Of a stretch of DNA of 64,000 nucleotides, positions 16,433-24,870 are shown one piece after another; position 1 is the stretch's first letter; every line of letters begins with the position of its first letter. A program made the translations under genes and the position numbers. Location: contig NZ_CP097263.1 of the NCBI RefSeq assembly GCF_028622115.1, forward strand, positions 9,683,501 to 9,747,500, given 5' to 3'. The notes under the pieces are model-generated. The model made no database searches. It was not told where the DNA came from and was given only the letters and a program-made list of their open reading frames with translations. The DNA is from Kutzneria chonburiensis. Its GTDB lineage: Bacteria; Actinomycetota; Actinomycetes; Mycobacteriales; Pseudonocardiaceae.

Positions 16433-17360
16433 CGATGTCCAGGACGCGGCGGCCCGGCTGAAGGGAATCGCCCACCGCACGCCGGTGGTGCGGTCCCGTA
16501 CGCTCGACGGGCGGGCCGGCGCCGAGGTCTTCCTCAAGTGCGAGAACTTCCAGCGCATCGGGGCGTTCAAGTTCCGCGGCGCCTACAACGCTGTGTCCCG
16601 GCTGGCTCCGGAGCAGCTGGCGCGGGGCGTCGCCGCCTACTCGTCCGGCAACCACGCCCAGGCCGTCGCCCTGTCGGCTCGGGAATTCCGCAGCACCGCG
16701 GTGATCGTGATGCCCGAGGACACGCCCCAGTCCAAAGTGGACGCCACTCGCGGTTACGGCGCGGAGATCGTCACCTATGACCGCTACACCGGCGACCGGG
16801 TGGCGATCGGCAATGCCTTGGCGCAAGAGCGCGGTCTGGCGTTGATTCCGCCGTACGAGCACCCGCACGTGATGGCCGGGCAGGGCACCGCCGCGCTGGA
16901 GTTGATCGAGGAGTCCGGCTCCTTCGACACGCTCGTCGTGCCCATCGGCGGCGGCGGACTGATCGCCGGCAGCGCCACCGCAGCCAAGGGGCTCGACCGT
17001 CGGATCCGGGTGGTGGGCGTGGAACCCGAGTTCGGCAACGACACCAAGCTGTCGCTGGCCGCGGGGCACCGGGTGTCAGTGCCGGTGCCCCGGACCATCG
17101 CCGACGGCCAGGCCGCCGACACTCCTGGCGAGCTGACCTTCGCCGTGAACCAGCGGTTGGTCGACGACATCGTCCTCGTCACCGACGACGAGATCCGCGC
17201 CGCCATGCGGTTCGCCTTCGAGCGCCTGAAGATCGTGCTCGAGCCCAGCGGCGCGTCGTCACTGGCGGCCGTGCTGCGGGGCGATTTCACCGGCCGGGTC
17301 GGGGTGATCCTGTCCGGCGGCAACGTCAGCCCCGAGCGGTTCGCCGAGCTGCTCGGCTAG
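16419..17360 (+). CDS. PLP-dependent threonine/serine dehydratase family enzyme
   Basis: A 313-residue fold-type II PLP enzyme. The Schiff-base Lys is in GAFKFRGA, the substrate loop is SSGNHAQ, and the phosphate-binding loop is GGGGLIAG. It lacks the C-terminal ACT domain of biosynthetic IlvA, so it is the short catabolic type (threonine ammonia-lyase, serine racemase or hydroxyaspartate dehydratase); these cannot be separated by eye. It overlaps the DJ-1 gene by 14 nt and converges with the secreted repeat protein, overlapping it by 4 nt. Confidence 0.88.
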   Translation: MLSLDDVQDAAARLKGIAHRTPVVRSRTLDGRAGAEVFLKCENFQRIGAFKFRGAYNAVSRLAPEQLARGVAAYSSGNHAQAVALSAREFRSTAVIVMPEDTPQSKVDATRGYGAEIVTYDRYTGDRVAIGNALAQERGLALIPPYEHPHVMAGQGTAALELIEESGSFDTLVVPIGGGGLIAGSATAAKGLDRRIRVVGVEPEFGNDTKLSLAAGHRVSVPVPRTIADGQAADTPGELTFAVNQRLVDDIVLVTDDEIRAAMRFAFERLKIVLEPSGASSLAAVLRGDFTGRVGVILSGGNVSPERFAELLG

Positions 17361-18127
17361 CAGCCGACGCCGCCCGGCTGAAGCCAGGCAAAGGCGGCGA
17401 ACCGCTGGCCCGGCACGTCCGATTCGGTGAAGTAGCCGCCGAACATCTGCGTGCTCTGCAGGCGGTTGGCGAAGTAGAGCGTGTAGGTCTGTGTCACGCC
17501 GCCGAAGCTGAGCGGTCGCACGAAGGTCAGCGTGTGCGTGGTGGCATCCCAGGTGCGCTGGGCGATCGGCTCGGTGCGGCCGAGTTCGTCGTAGCGCAGC
17601 GTGATCTCCGGGACCTGGCATGAGGTGAACTGCACGACCATGCGGCCGGTCCAGCCGTTGCCGTTGAAGCCGTAGCCGCCGACCAGGCCGTCCGGCAGGG
17701 AGTCGTCGGCCTTGAGCGACTTCAGCCGTGGCGTGCCCAGCGGCAGATAGTCCTTGGCGTACACGCCGTAGCTCTGCCCCGGCACGTCGCTCTGGGTGAA
17801 GAACCCGCCGAACACCGGGGAGTTCGCCTTGTGGTCGCCCAGGTAGAGCGTGTACGTCTGGCTGTTGTTCCAGGCCAGCGGGCGGGTGATCGTCAGCGTC
17901 CGGCCCGACCAGCTGCCGCTGAGCCGTTCGTCACGGCCCAGTTCGTTGTAGTGCATGGTCACCGCCGGCGCGCCCGAGGCCGAGTTCGACACGACAAGTG
18001 TGCCCGCCCAACCGTTTCCGTTGAACGCGTAGCTGCCGTCGATTGTGGACGTGGCGGCCGACGCGGGCACGCCGACCGCCACGATGGCGACCGTCGCGGC
18101 GGCGACGGCCAGGGTTTTCAGGGACAT
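17357..18127 (-). CDS. Secreted protein with two tandem beta-rich repeats
   Basis: A 256-residue protein with a Sec signal peptide (MSLKTLAVAAATVAIVAVGVPASAA). The mature part is an internal duplication of a ~105-residue unit. Unit 1 has 'YAFNGNGWAGTLVVS … LGRDERLSG … QTYTLYLGD … VFGGFFTQSDVPGQSYG'; unit 2 has 'YGFNGNGWTGRMVVQ … LGRTEPIAQ … QTYTLYFAN … MFGGYFTESDVPGQRFA'. The pattern of alternating hydrophobic residues suggests all-beta extracellular domains. No named family recognised. It ends QPGGVGC with a terminal Cys. Divergent from the GH95 gene. Confidence 0.8.
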   Translation of the reverse strand: MSLKTLAVAAATVAIVAVGVPASAATSTIDGSYAFNGNGWAGTLVVSNSASGAPAVTMHYNELGRDERLSGSWSGRTLTITRPLAWNNSQTYTLYLGDHKANSPVFGGFFTQSDVPGQSYGVYAKDYLPLGTPRLKSLKADDSLPDGLVGGYGFNGNGWTGRMVVQFTSCQVPEITLRYDELGRTEPIAQRTWDATTHTLTFVRPLSFGGVTQTYTLYFANRLQSTQMFGGYFTESDVPGQRFAAFAWLQPGGVGC

Positions 18128-18451
18128 GCCGGCATCTTCGCCATCGGCGGTGGCCCCGGCAATGTCCCTAGGTGCAGACCTTTTCTTGCACCACAACAGT
18201 TTTGTGTCGGCGACACCCGGCCGAGCGCGGGGGCCGGGTGTCGCTCGGTTTCGACGCTACGCCGAACGGCCCACCGTGCACCCCGATGCCGACCGACCGG
18301 CGGAACGCTTCTGCCTGAACGGACGCCGGCGCAGCCGCGCGTCGGACAGAACCGGCCGGCGGCCCGGCCAAATTTATTAGGCATTATTGACATTCATCCG
18401 ATGTTTGGCCAGGCTGCGGGGCGACACCCGGATCGCTTCAGGAGGTCGACG
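18128..18451. other. Divergent promoter region between the secreted repeat protein and GH95 genes
   Basis: 324 nt with no gene recognised. The stretch 18369-18400 is AT-rich for this genome. A candidate promoter for GH95 is TTGACA at 18387-18392, 17-nt spacer, CAGGCT at 18410-18415. Confidence 0.5.
18387..18415 (+). promoter_or_regulatory. Candidate promoter of the GH95 gene
   Basis: A perfect -35 TTGACA (18387-18392) and CAGGCT (18410-18415) at 17-nt spacing. The GGAGGT ribosome binding site (18441-18446) and ATG follow. Confidence 0.5.
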
Positions 18452-20800
18452 ATGACCGAGTCAGCTGGCCACACCCGGCGGGACGCGCTCCGCCTCGGCG
18501 GCGCTTTGGGCGTAGCTGCCGCGATGACGGGCCTGCGGCCGTTCACCGCGCAAGCCGACCCGGTCCGTCCGGCGGACGCTCACGTGGTGTCCGACACCGA
18601 CGCCACGGCGCTCTGGTACCCGGCGCCGGCCGAAGAAGGTCGGATCATCGAGCAGGGCCTGCCGGTCGGCAACGGCCGGCTCGGCGGCCTCGTCGGCGGC
18701 GACCCGGGCAGCGACTTCGTCTACCTGAGCGACATCACGCTCTGGGCCGGCGATGTGAACGACGTAGTACAGGACGACGGCCAGCTGAACTACGACTCGG
18801 TGCATTTCGGCAGCTACAGCCAACTGGCCAGAGTCGGCGTCGACATCCCCGCGCACGCCCTGTCGGCGGTCAAGGACTACCGGCGGCGGCTGGACCTGAG
18901 CAACGGCGTCGTGACCGCGAGCTACACGTACAAGGGCGCGCACTACCGGCGCGAGGTGTACAGCAGCCACCCCGACGACGTGCTGGTGATCCGTCTGACC
19001 CAGACCGGCGGCGGCAGCTACACCGGCTCCGTGTCGCTGGCCGGCACCCACGGCGAGACCACGACCGGCTCTGGTGGCGCGATCTCCTTCGCCGGCACGC
19101 TCGGCAACGGCCTCAAGTACGCCACGGTTGTCACGGCCAGCGCCAAGGGTGGCAGCGTTTCCTTGCAGGGCAACAAGGTTGCGTTCTCCGGCTGTGGCGA
19201 GGTGCTGATCGTCGTGAGCGGCGGCACCAACTACGCCGCCACGCCCGCGACCGCTTTCAAGGACGCCGCCGTCGACCCGCTCACCATCGCCCGGCAGAAG
19301 GCGTCCAAGGCCGCCGGCGTGGCCGGCGGCGTGTTGCTGGACACGCATGTCGCCGACTACCAGGCGTTGTACAACCGGATGACTGTCGACTTGGGACGGT
19401 CGTCCTCGCAGCAGCGGTCCCTGGACACGTGGGCCCGGCTGTGGCAGCGCGGCGGCCCGCACGCCGATCCCGACCCGGAGTTGGAGGCCATGTACCTCCA
19501 GTTCGGCCGGTACCTGGTGATCTCCGGTTCGCGGGACAGCCTGCCGTTGAACCTTCAGGGTCTGTGGGTGTCCAACAACAACCCGGACTGGTACGCCGAC
19601 TACCACACCGACATCAACGTCCAGATGAACTACTGGCTGCCCGACCGTGCCGGCCTTTCCCAGTGCTTCAACGCTTTCGCCGACTACTGCGTGTCCCAGC
19701 TTTCATCGTGGACGGCCACCACGCAGAAGGCGTTCAACGACTCCCGCAACCGTTTCCGCAACAGCAGTGGCAAGATCGCCGGTTGGGCGGTGGCCTTCTC
19801 CACGAACCCGTACGGCGGCAGCGGCTGGTGGTGGCACCCGTCCGGCAATGCCTGGCTGTGCAACAACCTTTGGCAGCACTACGAGTTCACCCAGGACAAG
19901 GCGTACCTGACCAAGATCTACCCGTTGCTCAAGGGGGCCGTGCAGTTCTGGGAGGCGCGGCTGATCGAGAAGGACGGCAAGCTCTACGACGACCATGACT
20001 GGTCGCCCGAGCAGGGGCCGCAGGACGGCATCGGCAACACGTACTCGCAGGAGTTGGCCTGGGACCTGTTCACCCACTATGAGGCGGCCACTGCCGTCCT
20101 CGGTCAGGACCAGGATTACGCTCGCGCCATTATTGCCATGCGGGACAAGCTTTATCTGCCTGTTGTCAGCCCGAAGACCGGGTGGCTGGAGGAGTGGATG
20201 TCGCCGGACAACCTGGGCGACACCAAGCACCGGCATCTGTCGCCGTTGATCGGTTTCTTCCCCGGCGACCGGATTCGGGTCGAGAGCAGCCCCAAGGAGA
20301 TCATCGACGGCGTCCGCAACCTGCTGACCGCTCGCGGCACGCAGAGCTTCGGCTGGGCCTGCGCGTGGCGATCGGCTTGCTGGGCCCATCTGCGTAACGC
20401 CGACAAGGCGTACCAGATGTTGCTCACCGTGATGACGCCGTCCGTCAACTTCGGCAACGGCAGCGCCCCCAACCTGTTCGACATGTACTCCTTCGGCGAG
20501 CGCACGACCTTCCAGATCGACGCCAACTTCGGCGCGCCCACCGCCATGCTGGAGATGCTCGTCCAGTCCCGCCCCGGCCAGATCGACCTGCTGCCGGCGC
20601 TACCCGCCGCGTGGGCCCGGTCCGGCCGCGTCACCGGCATCGGCGTCCGCGGCGGTTTCACCCTCGACCTCGAGTGGCGTAGCGGCAGGGTCACCGGCTT
20701 GACCCTGCACAGCGTCGGCGGCACCAGCACCGTCGTGAAGTCCGGCACTTGGCAGCGCGCGATCACCATGGCCGCCAACACTTCGCAGAAGGTGATCTAG
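18452..20800 (+). CDS. Glycoside hydrolase family 95 protein, Tat-exported
   Basis: A 782-residue enzyme resembling GH95 (alpha-L-fucosidase/galactosidase). The N-terminus carries a twin-arginine signal (HTRRDALRLGGALG). The GH95 N-terminal beta domain starts 'LWYPAPAEEGRIIEQGLPVGNGRLGG', with 'YLSDITLWAGD'; the catalytic (alpha/alpha)6 barrel includes 'GLWVSNNNPDWYADYHTDINVQMNYW', 'WSPEQGPQDGIGNTYSQELAWDLF' and 'FQIDANFGAPTAMLEMLVQS'. Likely releases fucose or galactose from extracellular glycans. The ATG at 18452 has GGAGGT 5 nt upstream. A strong terminator follows. Confidence 0.93.
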   Translation: MTESAGHTRRDALRLGGALGVAAAMTGLRPFTAQADPVRPADAHVVSDTDATALWYPAPAEEGRIIEQGLPVGNGRLGGLVGGDPGSDFVYLSDITLWAGDVNDVVQDDGQLNYDSVHFGSYSQLARVGVDIPAHALSAVKDYRRRLDLSNGVVTASYTYKGAHYRREVYSSHPDDVLVIRLTQTGGGSYTGSVSLAGTHGETTTGSGGAISFAGTLGNGLKYATVVTASAKGGSVSLQGNKVAFSGCGEVLIVVSGGTNYAATPATAFKDAAVDPLTIARQKASKAAGVAGGVLLDTHVADYQALYNRMTVDLGRSSSQQRSLDTWARLWQRGGPHADPDPELEAMYLQFGRYLVISGSRDSLPLNLQGLWVSNNNPDWYADYHTDINVQMNYWLPDRAGLSQCFNAFADYCVSQLSSWTATTQKAFNDSRNRFRNSSGKIAGWAVAFSTNPYGGSGWWWHPSGNAWLCNNLWQHYEFTQDKAYLTKIYPLLKGAVQFWEARLIEKDGKLYDDHDWSPEQGPQDGIGNTYSQELAWDLFTHYEAATAVLGQDQDYARAIIAMRDKLYLPVVSPKTGWLEEWMSPDNLGDTKHRHLSPLIGFFPGDRIRVESSPKEIIDGVRNLLTARGTQSFGWACAWRSACWAHLRNADKAYQMLLTVMTPSVNFGNGSAPNLFDMYSFGERTTFQIDANFGAPTAMLEMLVQSRPGQIDLLPALPAAWARSGRVTGIGVRGGFTLDLEWRSGRVTGLTLHSVGGTSTVVKSGTWQRAITMAANTSQKVI

Positions 20801-20814
20801 GCACGCACAACAGC

Positions 20815-20857
20815 AGGCGAGTGGCCGGGCGGGATCTCACCGCCCGGCCACTCGCCT
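20815..20857 (+). terminator. Rho-independent terminator after GH95
   Basis: An 18-bp perfect stem (20815-20832 with 20840-20857), 7-nt loop, followed by GTTCTTTT. Confidence 0.85.
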
Positions 20858-20916
20858 GTTCTTTTCGATCTCTGGCCGTTCGGCTTTCCGTCACGGTACG
20901 ACGCGGTGCCGACCGT

Positions 20917-20963
20917 TGTCAGGATGCCTTGACAACCATGGGGCGTGTCAGGCTAACCTGACA
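20917..20963. promoter_or_regulatory. Twin inverted-repeat operator and leaderless promoter of the HTH/Clp-N pair
   Basis: Two 18-bp sites, 20917-20934 and 20946-20963, share the form TGTCAGG-N4-C[C/T]TGACA; the second is a perfect inverted repeat. Each is followed by ACCATG. The first contains TTGACA (20929-20934) and the second TAACCT (20954-20959), a plausible -35/-10 with 19-nt spacing. The start codon at 20967 is 7 nt after the -10. Repressor binding to either site would block the promoter. Confidence 0.7.
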
Positions 20964-20966
20964 ACC

Positions 20967-21209
20967 ATGACGGAGCAGAGCACGCCGGCCGAGCTGGCCG
21001 GGCAGATCACCAACAAGGACCCGGCCATCGGGCTGAGGGCGGTCGTGGCGCTGCGGCGGCTGTTGGAAGAACTTGAGCGGCTGCACGTGGACAGTGCCCG
21101 TGAACAAGGCTGGTCCTGGCAGGACATCGCCACTGCGCTCGCGGTCAGTCGCCAATCCGTGCACGAGAAGCACGCCAACCGCCGCAAGGCGCAGTACAAG
21201 GAGGCCTGA
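20967..21209 (+). CDS. Small helix-turn-helix protein
   Basis: An 80-residue protein with an N-terminal helical segment (ELAGQITNKDPAIGLRAVVALRRLLEELERLHVDSAREQGWSWQDIA) and a Myb/sigma-70-region-4-like HTH (WSWQDIATALAVSRQSVHEKH). It is coupled to a Clp N-terminal domain gene 1 nt downstream, a pairing common in actinomycetes. It probably represses its own operon through the two inverted repeats that carry its promoter. The ATG is at or within 1 nt of the predicted transcription start. Confidence 0.85.
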   Translation: MTEQSTPAELAGQITNKDPAIGLRAVVALRRLLEELERLHVDSAREQGWSWQDIATALAVSRQSVHEKHANRRKAQYKEA

Positions 21210-21210
21210 C

Positions 21211-21792
21211 GTGTTCGAGAAGTTCACCGACCCCGCCAAGCGCGTGCTGGTGCTGGCCCAAGACGAGGCCATGGCCCAAGGACACGACTACATCGGCACG
21301 GAGCACGTGCTGGTCGGACTGGCCGACATGCCGGGCACCATCGCCGGCAGTGTGTTGCGGGACAGCGGGGTAACGGTCAAAGCGTTACGGGCCGAGATTG
21401 CTGACGTGCTGGTGGCCAGCGGAGTGCAGCCGGTCGGCGCGCAGGGTGCCACGGAGGCGCTGGCGGCGATCGGGATCGACGTGGAGGAGATCCGCCGCCG
21501 TGCCGACGAGACGTTCGGCCCCGGCAAGTTCCACTTCCCGCGGCCGCCGTTCACCCCGCGGGCCAAGAAGGCGTTGGAGCACACGCTCCGGCAGATGGCC
21601 GAGCTGCACAGCGACACGATCGGCCCGGAGCACCTGCTGCTCGGCATTCTCGCCGAAGCGGAGCGGCCGGACGAGGACCGTGACGGCGGCAGCGGTGCGG
21701 CGGTCGAAGGGGTCGGCGTGAAGGTGCTCCGCAACCTCGGCATTGACGTCGACGCGCTGCGACCGGCCGTGCTGGCGCGCATGACGGGGTGA
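21211..21792 (+). CDS. Clp N-terminal domain protein (ClpC-N-like, no ATPase)
   Basis: A 193-residue protein made of two Clp_N repeats, 'FTDPAKRVLVLAQDEAMAQGHDYIGTEHVLVGL' and 'FTPRAKKALEHTLRQMAELHSDTIGPEHLLLGIL', and no AAA+ module. Stand-alone Clp-N proteins may act as adaptors or substrates for ClpC. GTG 21211 has AAGGAGG (21198-21204) placed at the end of the upstream HTH gene, indicating coupled translation. Confidence 0.87.
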   Translation: MFEKFTDPAKRVLVLAQDEAMAQGHDYIGTEHVLVGLADMPGTIAGSVLRDSGVTVKALRAEIADVLVASGVQPVGAQGATEALAAIGIDVEEIRRRADETFGPGKFHFPRPPFTPRAKKALEHTLRQMAELHSDTIGPEHLLLGILAEAERPDEDRDGGSGAAVEGVGVKVLRNLGIDVDALRPAVLARMTG

Positions 21793-21844
21793 ACCGTTCG
21801 CGCCTCCCGTCCGTCGTGGTGGGCGGACAGGGAGGAGTGTTCCG

Positions 21845-22555
21845 GTGGGCGCAACCAAGACCAGGGACGCTGTGGCGGCGGCACGCGGAGTGGCCGACGG
21901 GCGGCGCAACCTGCTGCTCGTCGCGGCCGTGGTGGTGATCGCCGCCGCGATCATCGGCGGCGTGGTCGTCACGCACGCGATGGCCGACGAGCCACAGGCC
22001 GGCGGGGCCTATCCGACCGTCGTGCAGGCAGACGGCACGGTCGTGGCCGGCAGCGCCAATGCCAAGGCCACGCTGGACGTGTACGAGGACTTCCTCTGCC
22101 CGTACTGCAAGCACAACCTGGAAGACCCGTACGGCAAGGACATGGCCAAGGCCATCACGGCCGGCCAACTCCGGGTCAACTACCACGTGCTCGACCTGCT
22201 CGACAACGAGACCACGCCGGCCGGCTACTCGCTCCGGGCCGGCAACGCCGCCCTCGCGGCGGCCAAGGCCGGTCGGTTCGCCGAGTTCCACGCCGCGCTG
22301 TACGAGCAGCAGCCGACCGAGGGGCAGTCCGGCTACACCGACGACCAGCTGGTGGACATCGGCCGCAAAGCGGGCATCACCGGCCAGCAGTTCGCCGACG
22401 AGGTCAAGGCCGGCACCTTCGACGCCGAGGTGCACGGCCAGACCGACAAGGCCCGCGACTCGGTGAACTTCAAGGGCACGCCCACGGTCCTCAACGGCGA
22501 CAACCAGGTCGACATCAGCAAGGCCGGCTGGCTGGGCCAGCTCACCGGCGCCTGA
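21845..22555 (+). CDS. Membrane-anchored DsbA-family thioredoxin-like protein
   Basis: A 236-residue protein with a cytoplasmic N-terminus, one membrane anchor (LLLVAAVVVIAAAIIGGVVV) and an extracytoplasmic DsbA-like domain (thioredoxin_4). The redox motif is CPYC in YEDFLCPYCKHNLE, and the cis-Pro loop is KGTPTVL. Probably oxidises or isomerises disulfides in exported proteins such as the Cys-containing hydrolases nearby. GTG 21845 follows GGGAGGAG at a suitable distance. A degenerate palindromic repeat follows. Confidence 0.88.
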   Translation: MGATKTRDAVAAARGVADGRRNLLLVAAVVVIAAAIIGGVVVTHAMADEPQAGGAYPTVVQADGTVVAGSANAKATLDVYEDFLCPYCKHNLEDPYGKDMAKAITAGQLRVNYHVLDLLDNETTPAGYSLRAGNAALAAAKAGRFAEFHAALYEQQPTEGQSGYTDDQLVDIGRKAGITGQQFADEVKAGTFDAEVHGQTDKARDSVNFKGTPTVLNGDNQVDISKAGWLGQLTGA

Positions 22556-22613
22556 TCCACTGCACGTGCACCGGCCGCCCCCACCATCCGGCCCGCACCA
22601 GCAAGATCAACGC

Positions 22614-22656
22614 GCCATTCCTCCACTCCGAGTGCTGGAAAGCCCCTTTCCAAACA
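22614..22656. repeat. Dispersed palindromic repeat, family B, degenerate copy
   Basis: CATTCCTCCACTCCGAGTG, then TGGAAAGCCCCTTTCCAAAC, resembles the right half of the perfect 53-nt palindrome at 63176-63228 and shares the central ACTCCGAGT. The left arm is largely lost. Confidence 0.6.
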
Positions 22657-22700
22657 AAAAAGCTTGACACGGCGAGGCTGCTTGTGGTGGCGGAATATGG

Positions 22701-22732
22701 CGTAGGGCCGGGCATTGCTGCCCGGCCCTGCG
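22701..22732 (-). terminator. Terminator hairpin after GH9
   Basis: A 14-bp stem (22701-22714 with 22719-22732, one G-U) and 4-nt loop directly downstream of the GH9 stop. Confidence 0.65.
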
Positions 22733-22736
22733 TCCG

Positions 22737-24566
22737 CTAACCGATCGCGGCGGCGTAGAGGAACCATGTCGAGTGCGGCAGCCACTGCTCCAGCCACCGC
22801 CAGTCGGTGTTGGGCCCGGTGAACGCCTCGCCCGGATCCCAGGCCAGGCCACGGCCGTCGTCGGACTTGCCGGTGATGCCGTTGACGATGCCGCCGGCCG
22901 AACGCAGCCAACGCCACGAGCCGACCTTCTGCCCGTCCGCGTACTCCAGGTACAGCGGCTGGTCGCGGCCGGTGCCCTCCAGCATGCACACGTCGAACGG
23001 GTTCACGCCGACGATCCAGTTGAGCTGGTCCTGCGCGTACGCCCGGAGATTCGCCGCGAACGACCCCGTATAGAAACCGGCGGCCAGCCGAGCGGCCGAG
23101 GCCATCGACGCCAGCCGGGCGTTTTCGCCCTGCCACCACGCGTCGTCGGTGCGCGGCGTGACGTTGTGCGGGAAGAAATAGCCGCTGTACCGCGTGCCCT
23201 TTCCGTCCTGCACCAGCTGCCGCGCGTAGCCGAACGGATTGGGCACCTCGCCGGTCACGTTCAGCTCGAACTGCATGGCCCGCCGCACCACGTCGAGCAC
23301 CTTCGCCTTCTGGACATCAGTGGCGATGTCCAGGTACGTCAGCAGACTGACCACCGGCAGGCCGGCGTCGGACGGGTGGAAGAACGGGCGGTCGGCGTCG
23401 TCGGCCCGCCAGTAGTCGTGATATCCCTGCCACGACACGAGCCGCGCGCACAAACTCGCCGCACGTGCGTCGGCCACCGTCCGGTACGAGTCCTTCTTGG
23501 TGGCCTTGAACAACTCGGTCGCGGCCAGCAGCACGTTGAAGTCGTCGAGGATGTTCTCCTTGCCGTCATTCAGCAACGACACGTTGTTGACGACCAGATA
23601 GGCGAAAGCGTCTTCCGCGGCGGCAAGATAGTCGGCTGACGAGTAGTCGCCGGACACCGGATACGTGCTGGACCGCGCCAGCGCGGCGATGGCCAGCCCG
23701 CCGCCTTCACGGAAGTCGACCTGCCGGGTGCTCAGGCTGCGCTGGGTCGGGTCGGCGCCGAGGTCGTCGGCCTCGGGCTGGCTGACCGAGCTGTAGAACG
23801 AGCCGCCCTTGGGGTGCACGCGGGTCAGGTAGTCGGCCCCGAACAGCGCCTCGTCCTGGATCCAGCCCAGCACCCCGACCAGGTCGGTGTTGTTCCGCCG
23901 GGCCAGCTGGTCGTGGGTGGCGGCCAGCGCCCACGCGGTGAGCGGGATGGACAGCGTGTTGAAGTACGACAGGTTGGACAGCTGGGTGAAGTGCTTGCCC
24001 CAGTCGGCCGCCGCGTCGTACCAGCCGCCGCTGGCGTCGAAGGTGCCGCCGGACTTCAGCGGCAGCTTGCGGTCGGCCTTGTCGTACTGGCCGGAGCTGC
24101 GGGAGTCCTTGAAGTAGTGCACGAGGTGCGACATCGTGCGCCGCTCCAGCACGTTCGGCTCGATCCAGAACGGCTGCGAGCGGCCGCCGTCCACGGTGAC
24201 CACGTACTGGCCGACGCGGGTGAACGAGGTCAGGTCGGCGACCCAGTAGTAGCCGGGCACGGCCGGCACCTGGTCGGCCAGCCAGTCCTTGACCGGCCCG
24301 ATGTACTTCGCCAACCCGCCGGACACGGTCTTGCCGGTGGCGTTGTCGATCACCTGGTACGCCTTGGGTGCGGGCGATGCCTTGCCGGCGGCGATCACCA
24401 CACGCTTGCTGGCCGTCGGCTCGTAGCCGACGTTGTTGGCCAACACCAAGGGTTTAGGGCCGGCGTCGAAGCCTGGCGACGGTAGGGCGGCCGAGCCGGC
24501 GACGGCGGCGGTGCCGAGGAGGAAGCGGCGGCGGGTGGGTGACTGCTCCGATGCGGACTCAGACAT
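22737..24566 (-). CDS. Glycoside hydrolase family 9-like protein, Tat-exported
   Basis: A 609-residue protein with a twin-arginine signal (SPTRRRFLLGTAAVAG). An N-terminal Ig-like CelD_N domain (LANNVGYEPTASKRVVI) precedes a GH9-type (alpha/alpha)6 barrel. The family motif normally GWYDAGDYGKY reads GGWYDAAADWGKH, and the usual C-terminal NE motif is represented only by WLEQW, so substrate or activity may differ from ordinary endoglucanases. Conserved structure includes 'NWIVGVNPFDVCMLEG' near the C-terminus. An AAGGAGG ribosome binding site lies upstream of ATG 24566. Confidence 0.82.
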   Translation of the reverse strand: MSESASEQSPTRRRFLLGTAAVAGSAALPSPGFDAGPKPLVLANNVGYEPTASKRVVIAAGKASPAPKAYQVIDNATGKTVSGGLAKYIGPVKDWLADQVPAVPGYYWVADLTSFTRVGQYVVTVDGGRSQPFWIEPNVLERRTMSHLVHYFKDSRSSGQYDKADRKLPLKSGGTFDASGGWYDAAADWGKHFTQLSNLSYFNTLSIPLTAWALAATHDQLARRNNTDLVGVLGWIQDEALFGADYLTRVHPKGGSFYSSVSQPEADDLGADPTQRSLSTRQVDFREGGGLAIAALARSSTYPVSGDYSSADYLAAAEDAFAYLVVNNVSLLNDGKENILDDFNVLLAATELFKATKKDSYRTVADARAASLCARLVSWQGYHDYWRADDADRPFFHPSDAGLPVVSLLTYLDIATDVQKAKVLDVVRRAMQFELNVTGEVPNPFGYARQLVQDGKGTRYSGYFFPHNVTPRTDDAWWQGENARLASMASAARLAAGFYTGSFAANLRAYAQDQLNWIVGVNPFDVCMLEGTGRDQPLYLEYADGQKVGSWRWLRSAGGIVNGITGKSDDGRGLAWDPGEAFTGPNTDWRWLEQWLPHSTWFLYAAAIG

Positions 24567-24681
24567 TATTAGTAAACCTCCTTAACAATTGGTCACCCTA
24601 GGTGTCGACCCGGTGACGGTCAAGGAAATGCCCACAGCGCGGGCTCAGCTGGTCCACAGCTCGGCGGCGCAGTGTGGAGCC

Positions 24682-24870
24682 ATGAACGCTCGGGAGCAGG
24701 GGATTCGCAGCGCCGCCGTGATCACCGCGGCGCTCGCGCTGGTCGGCGTCGGCGGTGCGGTGGCGGTGGCCGCCGTGGTCAGCCACTCCGACCAGACCAA
24801 GACCACGTCGACCTCGGACAGCCAGCTGTCGACCGGCACGGAGCCGATGGCCAGAACGGGGGGATCGTGA
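24682..24870 (+). CDS. Small membrane protein of the redox cassette
   Basis: 62 residues: a short cytoplasmic N-terminus, one hydrophobic helix (SAAVITAALALVGVGGAVAVAAVV), and a Ser/Thr-rich tail. It may be a remnant or small analogue of the FMN-binding membrane protein usually found with ApbE, but no FMN_bind domain is present. Its stop codon overlaps the GTG of apbE (GTGA), so it is part of the operon. Function unknown. Confidence 0.65.
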   Translation: MNAREQGIRSAAVITAALALVGVGGAVAVAAVVSHSDQTKTTSTSDSQLSTGTEPMARTGGS

